A stretch of DNA of 9,733 nt, taken from NCBI GenBank assembly GCA_027009095.1, contig JALVDG010000275.1:1-9733 (forward strand). The letters are read 5' to 3'. Shown piece by piece: positions 1 through 6,533 of this stretch (positions are counted from its first letter, which is position 1; each line of letters begins with the position of its first letter). This DNA comes from Thiotrichaceae bacterium. GTDB taxonomy: Bacteria > Pseudomonadota > Gammaproteobacteria > Thiotrichales > Thiotrichaceae. The notes under the pieces were generated by a model, which saw nothing but the letters and a program-made list of their open reading frames with translations, was not told the DNA's origin and made no database searches. Both the position numbers and the translations under genes were made by a program.

Positions 1-244
1 AGACCGCACCTGCTGTTTTTAGAATAAAGAAGAGTGTTGTTGAGGTTTGTAATACTGCCCCTAAGCCTAAGATGGCGATAGAAGAGATAAACAGTAAACC
101 TAGTTCATTACCTAGCGTAGAATAAAATGTAGCGCGTAAACCATAAGCAATACTATTAGTAATCGCCAATAAAATAGCAGGGCCAGGGCTTATGACCATA
201 ATGCTAGTAACAACAACAAATAAAAACCACGTTGAAATATCCAT
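1..244 (-). CDS. LysE/RhtB-family amino-acid exporter, N-terminal part (truncated by window edge)
   Basis: An open minus-strand frame starts at ATG 244 and leaves the window after 81 codons without a stop. The translation begins MDISTWFLFVVVTSIMVISP and carries the SPGP motif at residues 19-22, then a glycine-spaced stretch (SIAYGLRATFYSTLGNELG) and a second hydrophobic segment. Hydrophobic helix, PGP, then G-x-x-x-type glycines is the usual N-terminus of LysE/RhtB translocators, inner-membrane exporters of amino acids or their analogues, normally about 200 residues with six helices. A purine-rich AGAG lies 7 nt before the start. It follows the esterase gene by 46 bp on the same strand, so co-transcription is possible. 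The substrate cannot be told from this fragment. Confidence 0.8.
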   Translation of the reverse strand, partial: MDISTWFLFVVVTSIMVISPGPAILLAITNSIAYGLRATFYSTLGNELGLLFISSIAILGLGAVLQTSTTLFFILKTAGAV

Positions 245-290
245 TGTAAACTCTTAAATATCCCTGTAGTCCCACCTTAATCTAAAGGAG

Positions 291-1112
291 CTACTTCCAT
301 AAGCTCTCTAACGTTGGGGGTAGAAAGGTCAGTTTTATATAGCTATTAAATAAACGCTTACCATGTTGTATCACACCTTTAGCTGTTAGGTGTGTGACAT
401 CGGACTTCTCAAGACCCATCATTGAGGTGAAAATAATATTAGAGTCTTCAGCTGCGATTCTTTTTTGTGTTTCGACAATAAGAGGACGTAATTTAACCCG
501 AGGATGTTGTTCATCTACACCTAGTAAAATAGGTAGTTTGTCATTTTTAACAACATTGTGACGCATGTGATTTAATAGTGTGTGTAGATTATTATAATAG
601 GTATTTGCTAGTTTATCGGTATCTGCATCGCTCTCTCCTTGAATCCAGATAAAAGCACGAATCTTGACGGTATGCCCTTGCTTCTTTAATTTTTTGATGG
701 CTTGTTTCAGTTGCACGGCCATTTTATCGTATAAACCACCTTTACCTGGTGCTTTCCATACATCGCGTAAATTACTACTACCAAAGCTGTATTTGAAGAT
801 AGCAGGGTTAAAACTTGCCCGTTTTAGTTGTCGTGCAAAGCTTACTTCAGGGCCAAAATGACCTTTTAAGAAATGACCCGCTTGAGGTTCTAAAGATGAC
901 CATTCACCTTTAGATGATGCGTAATCTACTGCCTCCCAGTAAAACGGGATGTCTTTATCGTATGCGATACCATTCTTAGGATATTGCGCGGCATCACTAC
1001 GCCAGCCTTGCATATTGGATTGCCCTGCCATAATAAAGAGGTCAATATCATCAGCAAAAAGCAGGCTAGGGCTTAAAAGTAATATAAGGTTAAAAAGGAG
1101 TTTATTGAACAT
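291..1112 (-). CDS. Secreted SASA-type (sialate O-acetylesterase-like) SGNH carbohydrate esterase
   Basis: This is a 273-residue protein with a signal peptide at residues 1-20 (hydrophobic core, LLFA then DD), so it probably acts in the periplasm or outside the cell. The mature part opens with DLFIMAGQSNMQG, whose Ser32 is the predicted nucleophile. Gly111 and Asn114 lie in an oxyanion-hole-like FGSSN, WIQGESDA lies at 156-163, and the catalytic pair is D238-x-x-H241 (DVTH). Together these match the SASA/CE6-type SGNH esterases that remove acetyl groups from sialic acid, xylan or other glycans. The length is normal for a single-domain member. No sugar-utilisation, sialic-acid or polysaccharide gene lies near it, so the substrate is open. 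No clear Shine-Dalgarno sequence precedes ATG 1112. A TATACT box (1149-1144, minus) could be a -10 element, but no good -35 is visible. Confidence 0.85.
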   Translation of the reverse strand: MFNKLLFNLILLLSPSLLFADDIDLFIMAGQSNMQGWRSDAAQYPKNGIAYDKDIPFYWEAVDYASSKGEWSSLEPQAGHFLKGHFGPEVSFARQLKRASFNPAIFKYSFGSSNLRDVWKAPGKGGLYDKMAVQLKQAIKKLKKQGHTVKIRAFIWIQGESDADTDKLANTYYNNLHTLLNHMRHNVVKNDKLPILLGVDEQHPRVKLRPLIVETQKRIAAEDSNIIFTSMMGLEKSDVTHLTAKGVIQHGKRLFNSYIKLTFLPPTLESLWK

Positions 1113-1231
1113 TTAGCAGCAAATCAGCGGGTTGGGAAGGCATAGTATACCTTTTTTGTTTAGAGATAATAGTAGATGTTTTTTAATAGAAAGAGAGTAT
1201 AAACTGAGTAGTTACGTTTCATTTAGATTTT

Positions 1232-1261
1232 TTGATATACCTGATAGCGTGCGACTATACA
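1232..1261 (+). promoter_or_regulatory. Candidate sigma-70 promoter for the tandem paralog pair
   Basis: TTGATA (1232-1237) and TATACA (1256-1261) are separated by 18 bp, in the only sizeable gap before the pair. Transcription would start near 1268. That rules out a TTG start at 1266 and fits an ATG at 1284 or, better, 1335. The call rests on hexamer similarity only. Confidence 0.4.
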
Positions 1262-1334
1262 ATATTTGCTTGAAAAAGTAATAATGACAAACCATCTTAG
1301 GCATAGCATTAAATTTAGTATCACAGCAGGTAAT

Positions 1335-1985
1335 ATGAACGAAAAAATTGCAATATTAAATGATTTAGGTGATCCAACAGAACTTGATATCGACGATACT
1401 TCAAAATGGCCAGACTATTTAGAGTATGGCTTTACAGCGTTGGATGTCCCTGACTTAATCGCCATTATCACTGATGAAGATTTATACGAAGAGCCAAAAG
1501 ACAAACACGGAATGTGGCTTCATCTCCATGCTTGGAGAACATTAGGTCAATTAAAAGCAGTTGATGCGATAGACTCTTTAATTTCAGTCTTTGAATTCTT
1601 TAGTCTTGTAGAAGACAATACAGCATTTAAAGAACTTCCAGAAGTAATTGGCATGATAGGCAAACCTGCAATAGAAGCCGTCGGAAATTATTTATGCGAT
1701 GCTTCAAACTCATCGCACTCTCGTTTAATCGCAAATGATGCACTTGCTAATATCGCAAAAACATATCCCGATTGCCGAGACAGCGTACTTGAAAAATATA
1801 AAACCTATTTATCCGCACCAGACTGTTTTGCACAACGCTTAAATGGCTTTTTAATTCAGCAACTCATCGACTTAAAAGCAGTAGAACTTGTCGATAGTAT
1901 CCGTTCACTGTATAAGCAAGGCTGTGTTGATTTAAGTGTAGCAGGTGAGTTAGAAGACCTTGAAGCAACATTTGAAAGCAAATAG
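1335..1985 (+). CDS. Uncharacterised helical (HEAT-like) protein, first of a tandem paralog pair, no SEC-C motif
   Basis: I do not recognise a named function. From ATG 1335 the protein has 216 residues, no signal peptide and no membrane segment, so it is probably cytosolic. It is built of short amphipathic helices, for example [20 protein letters not shown] at 66-85, [18 protein letters not shown] at 103-120 and [14 protein letters not shown] at 131-144, which have the periodicity of HEAT/PBS-lyase-like repeats. By hand alignment about 90 of 216 positions are identical to the next gene, with only two compensating one-residue gaps, so the two arose by duplication. This copy stops where the paralog continues into a linker and zinc motif. 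ATG 1335 is preferred over ATG 1284 because the paralog starts at the same MNE and an AGG lies 4 nt upstream. The next gene starts 31 bp downstream, so the two are probably co-transcribed. Confidence 0.75.
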   Translation: MNEKIAILNDLGDPTELDIDDTSKWPDYLEYGFTALDVPDLIAIITDEDLYEEPKDKHGMWLHLHAWRTLGQLKAVDAIDSLISVFEFFSLVEDNTAFKELPEVIGMIGKPAIEAVGNYLCDASNSSHSRLIANDALANIAKTYPDCRDSVLEKYKTYLSAPDCFAQRLNGFLIQQLIDLKAVELVDSIRSLYKQGCVDLSVAGELEDLEATFESK

Positions 1986-2016
1986 AAAGCACTCTATCAC
2001 CAATGGACAAATCACA

Positions 2017-2823
2017 ATGAATGAAACAATAGCCCAACTTTATCAATTAGGTGACCCTAGACTATTAGATAAAAAGAAGGGAGCGAATGGATGGCATAAC
2101 TATATACAACTTGGCTTTACTCAAGAACATATTCCTGAACTAATCGCATTAGTTCAAGACGAGACCTTAAGTACATCAAGTGATAGAAATGCAGTATGGG
2201 TTCCTTTGTATGCATGGCGTACTTTAGGGCAATTAAGGGCAGTCGAAGCCGTCGAGCCTTTAGTTTCCATGCTTGATTTTTTCTTTAAGGTAAATGATGA
2301 GTGGGCGATTACCGAAATGTCGGAAGTATTAGGACTTATCGGGCAACCCGCTATTCGTCCTTTGCTGGACTATATTTTAGATCACTCTAACAGCACCCCA
2401 TCGCGCAGCATTGTTAGTGAGGGCTTAGGGAAAATAGCCGCCTATCACTTAAAAGCCCGTGATGAAGTATTAAATGCCTTTCACGTTTACCTAACACAAG
2501 CCGATTACAAAGCAAAAGACTTTAATGCACTGCTAATCTGTGTAGTGATGCACTTAAACGCAGCAGAATTGATCGATGATATTCGACAACTATATGTAAA
2601 AGACGCCATTAATATAGCAATAGCAGGAACATTAGACGCAGTAGAAGCAAATTTAGGTCTACGAGAAAAACCAATCAATAAAGGCACACCAAAAACATTC
2701 TACGACACCTTAGAAACGGCAACCCCCGATAAAACCTACACCCGAGAAGAACCTAAAATAGGTCGAAATGATCCCTGTACTTGTGGTAGTGGAAAGAAGT
2801 ACAAAAAGTGTTGTTTACACTAG
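2017..2823 (+). CDS. Uncharacterised helical (HEAT-like) protein with C-terminal SEC-C zinc motif
   Basis: This is a 268-residue cytosolic-looking protein. Residues 1-216 match the preceding gene (LGDP at 11-14, AWRTLGQL at 66-73, LIGQPAI at 107-113, DDIRQLY at 187-193). A polar linker at about 217-247 leads to a SEC-C motif at 249-268 with [13 protein letters not shown] and zinc ligands C254, C256, C265 and C266 (or H268). SEC-C was named from the SecA C-terminus, where it binds zinc and mediates contact with SecB or the ribosome; it recurs on many proteins of unknown role. The architecture resembles HEAT-like or DUF1186-type SEC-C proteins, but I cannot assign the family. ATG 2017 is chosen because it aligns with the paralog's start and has GGA 9 nt upstream; a TTG at 1960 would overlap the previous gene. 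It ends facing lptM. Confidence 0.8.
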   Translation: MNETIAQLYQLGDPRLLDKKKGANGWHNYIQLGFTQEHIPELIALVQDETLSTSSDRNAVWVPLYAWRTLGQLRAVEAVEPLVSMLDFFFKVNDEWAITEMSEVLGLIGQPAIRPLLDYILDHSNSTPSRSIVSEGLGKIAAYHLKARDEVLNAFHVYLTQADYKAKDFNALLICVVMHLNAAELIDDIRQLYVKDAINIAIAGTLDAVEANLGLREKPINKGTPKTFYDTLETATPDKTYTREEPKIGRNDPCTCGSGKKYKKCCLH

Positions 2824-2846
2824 GTTTATAAATCGCTAATTCAGAA

Positions 2847-2915
2847 CCTAATAGTAGTACATCAACCACATTGTATCCGTCAGTTTGATGTGGTTGATAC
2901 TTTAGGACTATTAGG
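2847..2915. terminator. Long interrupted inverted repeat between convergent genes, probable bidirectional terminator
   Basis: The inner arms ATCAACCACAT (2861-2871) and ATGTGGTTGAT (2888-2898) pair over 11 bp around a 16-nt loop. Outer arms CCTAATAGT (2847-2855) and ACTATTAGG (2907-2915) add 9 bp after an asymmetric internal loop. It sits where the plus-strand SEC-C gene (ending 2823) meets the minus-strand lptM (ending 2880), and its right half lies inside the last codons of lptM. Neither side has a strong T-run, so a transcript-end or RNA-stability role is inferred from position and pairing. Confidence 0.5.
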
Positions 2916-3035
2916 AAGGTAAAGATCACCTTTTGTACCACAGCCACTTAATAGCGTTATCACAAACAAGCAGAACACCATAATAAAAAATAAGATATTA
3001 ACCCAGCAAACTTGTTTCAAGAAAGGGAGTTTCAT
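2880..3035 (-). CDS. lptM: LptM-type small lipoprotein (LPS translocon assembly)
   Basis: This is a 51-residue ORF from ATG 3035 to TGA 2880. After a basic start (MKLPFLKQ) and a hydrophobic stretch it has the lipobox LSGC with Cys32 as the lipidated residue, followed directly by GTKGDLYLP (33-41). The signature lipobox-C-G-x-K-G-x-L-Y-x-P is that of LptM (formerly YifL), an outer-membrane lipoprotein that in E. coli assists oxidative maturation of the LptD/LptE lipopolysaccharide translocon. The mature part is only about 20 residues, short even for this family. TGAGG 8 nt upstream is a good ribosome site, and a TATACT box (3073-3068, minus) may be its -10. In many gammaproteobacteria lptM precedes lysA and dapF; here the gene is monocistronic and runs into a convergent SEC-C gene. 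Confidence 0.87.
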   Translation of the reverse strand: MKLPFLKQVCWVNILFFIMVFCLFVITLLSGCGTKGDLYLPNSPKVSTTSN

Positions 3036-3132
3036 ATAGATGCCTCATGTGAATTAAAAATTTGCCAAGTATAAGGTGCATTGCGGTTAATATCTGCTAG
3101 TTTTTAGTGATTATTGAGTTGATCCTAAGTAC

Positions 3133-3717
3133 TCAAGCTAAGGCTAATAACATACTCCTCACCTGCCCTGCCTTGGTTGCTTTTAGCTCTACTAGCCCCC
3201 AGTCTTGCCAGTGATAACTTTCTTCGGCTTCGTGTTCTAAGTAAATTAACCCCTCTGGTTTAAGGAGTTGTTGTTTGATAATGCTATCGAGTATGTTAGG
3301 CAGGAGGTTTTTACGAAAAGGTGGATCAAGGAAGATGATATCGAAAGGTTTTTTGGCTGTTTGCAGATAGCTTTGTGCATCGGTGTTTTCTACGCTGTCT
3401 TTTGCTTTTAATAGTGCTAGATTTTGTGATAGCTGCTTGGCGGCTGCTCGATTTTTTTCGACAAAAATAAGCGATGATGCACCCCGCGATAAGGCTTCTA
3501 AGCCTAAAGCGCCGCTACCTGCAAATAAATCTAAACAATGCGCTTGGGCGATGTTGCCTTGTAACCAGTTAAACAGTGTCTCGCGTACTCGGTCTGGTGT
3601 GGGGCGTAGTCCTTCTGCGGAGATAAAATTGAGTTTTCGACTGCGCCAGCGACCACCAATAATTCGTAAGCTATTGGTGGTGGCTTTTGCTCTCGCTTTG
3701 CCTTTATTTCGGCGCAT
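3133..3717 (-). CDS. rsmD: 16S rRNA (guanine(966)-N(2))-methyltransferase RsmD
   Basis: This 194-residue protein methylates N2 of G966 in 16S rRNA during 30S assembly, using S-adenosylmethionine. Evidence: a basic N-terminus then LRIIGGRWRSRKL (17-29), the RsmD opening block; LRPTPDRVRETLFNWL (37-52), which is typical of the family; SAM-binding motif I DLFAGSGALGLEALSRGA (63-80); acidic residue E87 in IFVEKNR; and catalytic motif IV DPPF (131-134). The length is normal. Its start overlaps the end of the upstream M16 gene by 14 bp, so translation is likely coupled and it is the last gene of the three-gene operon. No convincing terminator follows the TGA; a 6-bp stem there has no T-tract. Confidence 0.95.
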   Translation of the reverse strand: MRRNKGKARAKATTNSLRIIGGRWRSRKLNFISAEGLRPTPDRVRETLFNWLQGNIAQAHCLDLFAGSGALGLEALSRGASSLIFVEKNRAAAKQLSQNLALLKAKDSVENTDAQSYLQTAKKPFDIIFLDPPFRKNLLPNILDSIIKQQLLKPEGLIYLEHEAEESYHWQDWGLVELKATKAGQVRSMLLALA

Positions 3718-5077
3718 CGGCAGTGGCTTTCTCTGGTTTTTTCTCTGACGCTACTTGTGCTTCTTTTTTACCAACAATAACGGTTAAGAATTTGTCAGGG
3801 TGCAAACGACGAGTGTAAGCATCCATCACCTCTTTACGGCTGATTTTTTCAATGGTTGTTGTGAATGTATCCAGATAATCTAGGGGTAAGCCATAAAAAC
3901 CAATCATTGCGATATAGCCAATAATATCGTCATTACTCGCCGTTCTTAGCGGGAAGCCGCCTGTGATATTTGTTTTCGAGGCGTTTAATTCCGCTTCGCT
4001 AGGACCATCTTTTTGGAAGTTTTTAACCACATCGGTAGCGACTTTTACCGCTTCGTCTACTTGCGAATTTTTGGTTTGCAAACCTAATAAAAACGGTCCT
4101 TGTTCACGCATCGAAATAAAGTAACTGTAGACGCTATACGATAAACCGCGTTTAACGCGTACCTCTTTCATCAGGCGTGAGGTAAAGCCACTGCCGCCGA
4201 GTCCATGATTGCCTAAGTACAATGCATAGTAGTCTTTATCGCCACGTTTTGTACCAGGCTGACCGATCATGACGTGTGATTGTGAGGATGGGAACTCAAT
4301 ACGCACTACTTTTGATTTTTCTAATGGTTTTACTGCAGGAATCTTAGCTGCCTTTGCTCCTGCCGATAATACCCCTGCTACTCGTTTAGCCAGTGCTTCT
4401 GCATCTGATTTTTTGATAGAGCCTACTATCGCCAACTGCCCATTTTTTGCGACAAAATAACGCGAATAATGCGCTTTTAAGTCTTCAATATGCATGGCTT
4501 TAATGGTTTCTTCTGTGCCACTTGCAGGTTTCGCATAGGGATGATCACCATAAAGATTTTTATAAAAGGCTTTGCTTGCAATGGCAGCAGGGCTTTGCTT
4601 TTCCGCTTCCAAGCCCACCAGTGCTTGCTTGACTAAACGATCAAAATCTTTCGTCGGAAAAGAGGCATTTTTAATAACATCTAACCATATTTTTAGGGCT
4701 TTTTCTTGCTCTTCTGGCAAGGTCAAGGTACGCATACTTATCCATGCCATATCACGGGCAGAACCTGCGGAGAACTCAGCCCCAACAGATTCAAATGCTT
4801 CTGCGATTTGATCGGCATTAAGTGTCGCCGTACCTTTGTCGAGCATTGCCGTTGTCAAACCTGCAACACCTAATTTATTACCATCGCGCGCGCTACCTGC
4901 ATCGAAGGTGAGACGTAAATCCATCATTGGTAGTTCTGGCACATAGACATAATAGACCGCCAAGCCATTATCACTGATCCAATGTTGTATTTTAGGTGCA
5001 GCAAAACTCACACTGCTTGCAAATAGGGCAATTATAAATAAGCCCATGCTGATAGGAAGTTTCATTATTTTTATCAT
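3704..5077 (-). CDS. M16 family peptidase-like protein, non-catalytic partner subunit
   Basis: This 457-residue protein has a signal peptide at 1-26 (VSFA then APK), so it is probably periplasmic. It has the two-lobed M16 (insulinase/pitrilysin-like) layout. At the place where M16 enzymes have HxxEH the sequence reads GVAGLTTAMLDKGT (70-83), so the zinc ligands and the catalytic glutamate are missing. The conserved C-lobe block RVKRGLSYSVYSY, which helps bind substrate in M16 partner subunits, is intact. This matches bacterial heterodimeric M16 proteases, in which one chain carries zinc and the other completes the chamber. Its ATG overlaps the stop of the catalytic gene as ATGA (5074-5077), with AGGGA upstream, so stoichiometric coupled translation is likely. 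The C-terminus ends in a Lys/Ala/Glu-rich tail. Confidence 0.9.
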   Translation of the reverse strand: MIKIMKLPISMGLFIIALFASSVSFAAPKIQHWISDNGLAVYYVYVPELPMMDLRLTFDAGSARDGNKLGVAGLTTAMLDKGTATLNADQIAEAFESVGAEFSAGSARDMAWISMRTLTLPEEQEKALKIWLDVIKNASFPTKDFDRLVKQALVGLEAEKQSPAAIASKAFYKNLYGDHPYAKPASGTEETIKAMHIEDLKAHYSRYFVAKNGQLAIVGSIKKSDAEALAKRVAGVLSAGAKAAKIPAVKPLEKSKVVRIEFPSSQSHVMIGQPGTKRGDKDYYALYLGNHGLGGSGFTSRLMKEVRVKRGLSYSVYSYFISMREQGPFLLGLQTKNSQVDEAVKVATDVVKNFQKDGPSEAELNASKTNITGGFPLRTASNDDIIGYIAMIGFYGLPLDYLDTFTTTIEKISRKEVMDAYTRRLHPDKFLTVIVGKKEAQVASEKKPEKATADAPK

Positions 5078-6498
5078 TGTGCTTTCCCTGTTTCTGGCGT
5101 TGATGATGATTTGATTGCTTGCGGAATCAACTCGGCAACGGTGAGATGATCATTAATAAGGTATTTTTTAGCAACCGTTCGGATTTGCTCTGGTGTAACC
5201 GCTAAAATTTGTGGCACATACTCATCCATTAGCTGATAGCCTAAGCCTACCGATTCTAAAGAGCCAAGTAGTGTTGCGATATGCTCGATAGAGTCACGCT
5301 CGTACACCTCCGATGCGATAACCTGTGCTTTAACACGCTTTAGCTCATCTTCTGTTACTAACTCTTCTTGCAAGGTTTTAATTTCGTTAAGCAGTGCTTC
5401 TTTTAATTGCATAACCGTTGTGCCTTTGGCGGGCGTGCCTGTTAACACAAATAAATCAGGCAAGCGTCCATAGCCGTAATAACCAGCCCCTACTCCCACC
5501 GCAATCTCTTTGCCACGAATGAGGTTTTTCGATAAACGCGCACTGCTGCCACCGTCTAAAATCGTCGCTAATACTTCTAGCGCATAAGGCTCCCACTTTG
5601 CTACTTTGGCGTTTTCACCTTTTGCATCGATCATACCAGGTGTTTTAAAGCCCATGCGTAGGCTAGGTACTTTTGCAGGTAATTTTACTTGCAGATAACG
5701 CTCACCAAACTGCTTAACTTCGGTGCGAGGTTTCACAACAGGTAGTTTACTCTGAGGAATTTTAGCGAAATATTTATCTGCTAAGGCTTTGATATTGTCA
5801 GGATCAACATCACCAACAACGACTAAGGTGGCATTATTAGGTGCGTACCATTTATTGTACCAATCACGCAGATCATCTAGCTTCATTGTATCTAAATCGA
5901 TCATCCAACCAATCACAGGTGAGCGATAAGGACTATTCATAAAGGCTACGGCATTAAATTGCTCGCGCATTGATGATATAGGATTATCATCGGTACGCAT
6001 GCGACGCTCTTCTTTGACGACTTCAATTTCTTTTTTAAACTCATTAGCATCTAAAACCAAATTACGCATACGATCCGCCTCTAACTTAAAGGCGACTTCA
6101 ATGCGGTCTTTGGCTAATACTTCGTAATAAGCGGTGTAATCTTGTGAGGTAAAGGCGTTATTACGCGCGCCATTTTCAGAAAGGATTTCCTCAAACTGAC
6201 CCGATGGTGAGGTTTTAGTACCTTTAAACATCATATGCTCTAAAGCATGAGATAGCCCCGTAATCCCTTCATGCTCGTAACTTGTACCGACTCGATACCA
6301 TATTTGCAATACCGCAATCGGTGCGCGTTTATCCTGTTTTACCAGTATTTTCATACCATTATCGAGCACACTTTCGTATACTTTAGCGGCATTATCAGGG
6401 GGGGAAGCAGGTGCTTTTTTAGCAAAAGCAGCCCAAGGAAGAAAAAGAACTGCAATAAGCAGTAGGCAGCGTGATATTATTCGATTCATTGATCTCAT
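5074..6498 (-). CDS. M16 family zinc metallopeptidase, catalytic subunit
   Basis: This 474-residue protein has a signal peptide at about 1-26 (LLLIAVLFLPWAAFA then KK), so it probably acts in the periplasm on peptides or small unfolded proteins. The inverted zinc motif HALEH is at 84-88 (H84, catalytic E87, H88), and the third ligand E164 in VVKEERR lies 76 residues after H88, the family spacing. An M16 C-lobe follows (YAPNNATLVVVGDVD, then LDGGSSARLSKNLIRGKEIAVGV). It is the first gene of the operon M16 active - M16 inactive - rsmD, an order also seen beside ftsY in Pseudomonas. ATG 6498 or ATG 6489 could be the start; neither has a strong ribosome site, and GAGA just before 6489 slightly favours the shorter form. 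The physiological substrate is unknown. Confidence 0.93.
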   Translation of the reverse strand: MRSMNRIISRCLLLIAVLFLPWAAFAKKAPASPPDNAAKVYESVLDNGMKILVKQDKRAPIAVLQIWYRVGTSYEHEGITGLSHALEHMMFKGTKTSPSGQFEEILSENGARNNAFTSQDYTAYYEVLAKDRIEVAFKLEADRMRNLVLDANEFKKEIEVVKEERRMRTDDNPISSMREQFNAVAFMNSPYRSPVIGWMIDLDTMKLDDLRDWYNKWYAPNNATLVVVGDVDPDNIKALADKYFAKIPQSKLPVVKPRTEVKQFGERYLQVKLPAKVPSLRMGFKTPGMIDAKGENAKVAKWEPYALEVLATILDGGSSARLSKNLIRGKEIAVGVGAGYYGYGRLPDLFVLTGTPAKGTTVMQLKEALLNEIKTLQEELVTEDELKRVKAQVIASEVYERDSIEHIATLLGSLESVGLGYQLMDEYVPQILAVTPEQIRTVAKKYLINDHLTVAELIPQAIKSSSTPETGKAQ

Positions 6499-6533
6499 CT
6501 ATTTTTAATTGTTAGTAGTGCCGAGTATAAACG
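6499..6533. promoter_or_regulatory. Very short divergent promoter region between the M16 operon and ftsY
   Basis: Only 35 bp separate the two divergent starts. GAGTATAAACG offers back-to-back -10-like boxes: TATAAA (6526-6531) on plus and TATACT (6529-6524) on minus. The -35 elements are poor, and at least the minus one would lie inside ftsY codons. A plus transcript from this box would be almost leaderless. The location is secure but the exact boxes are guesses; the ftsY promoter may instead lie inside the M16 gene. Confidence 0.35.

Noticed and set aside
1266..1334. TTG start at 1266 for the first paralog
   Set aside because: It has no ribosome site and lies at or before the predicted transcription start, and the paralog begins at the equivalent of ATG 1335.
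1335..1985. First paralog as a truncated pseudogene of the second
   Set aside because: The frame is intact, with substitutions spread evenly and conserved core blocks; loss or gain of the SEC-C tail alone does not indicate decay.
2753..2947. Minus-strand 64-residue open frame across the end of the SEC-C gene and lptM
   Set aside because: It overlaps two better supported genes in another frame, and its translation shows no signal, motif or good start.
3114..3136. TTGAGT/ACTCAA stem after rsmD
   Set aside because: It has only 6 bp with an 11-nt loop and no T-tract, too weak to call a terminator.
3383..3748. Plus-strand 121-residue open frame opposite rsmD
   Set aside because: It is antisense to the fully conserved RsmD coding sequence, with a composition typical of a shadow frame.
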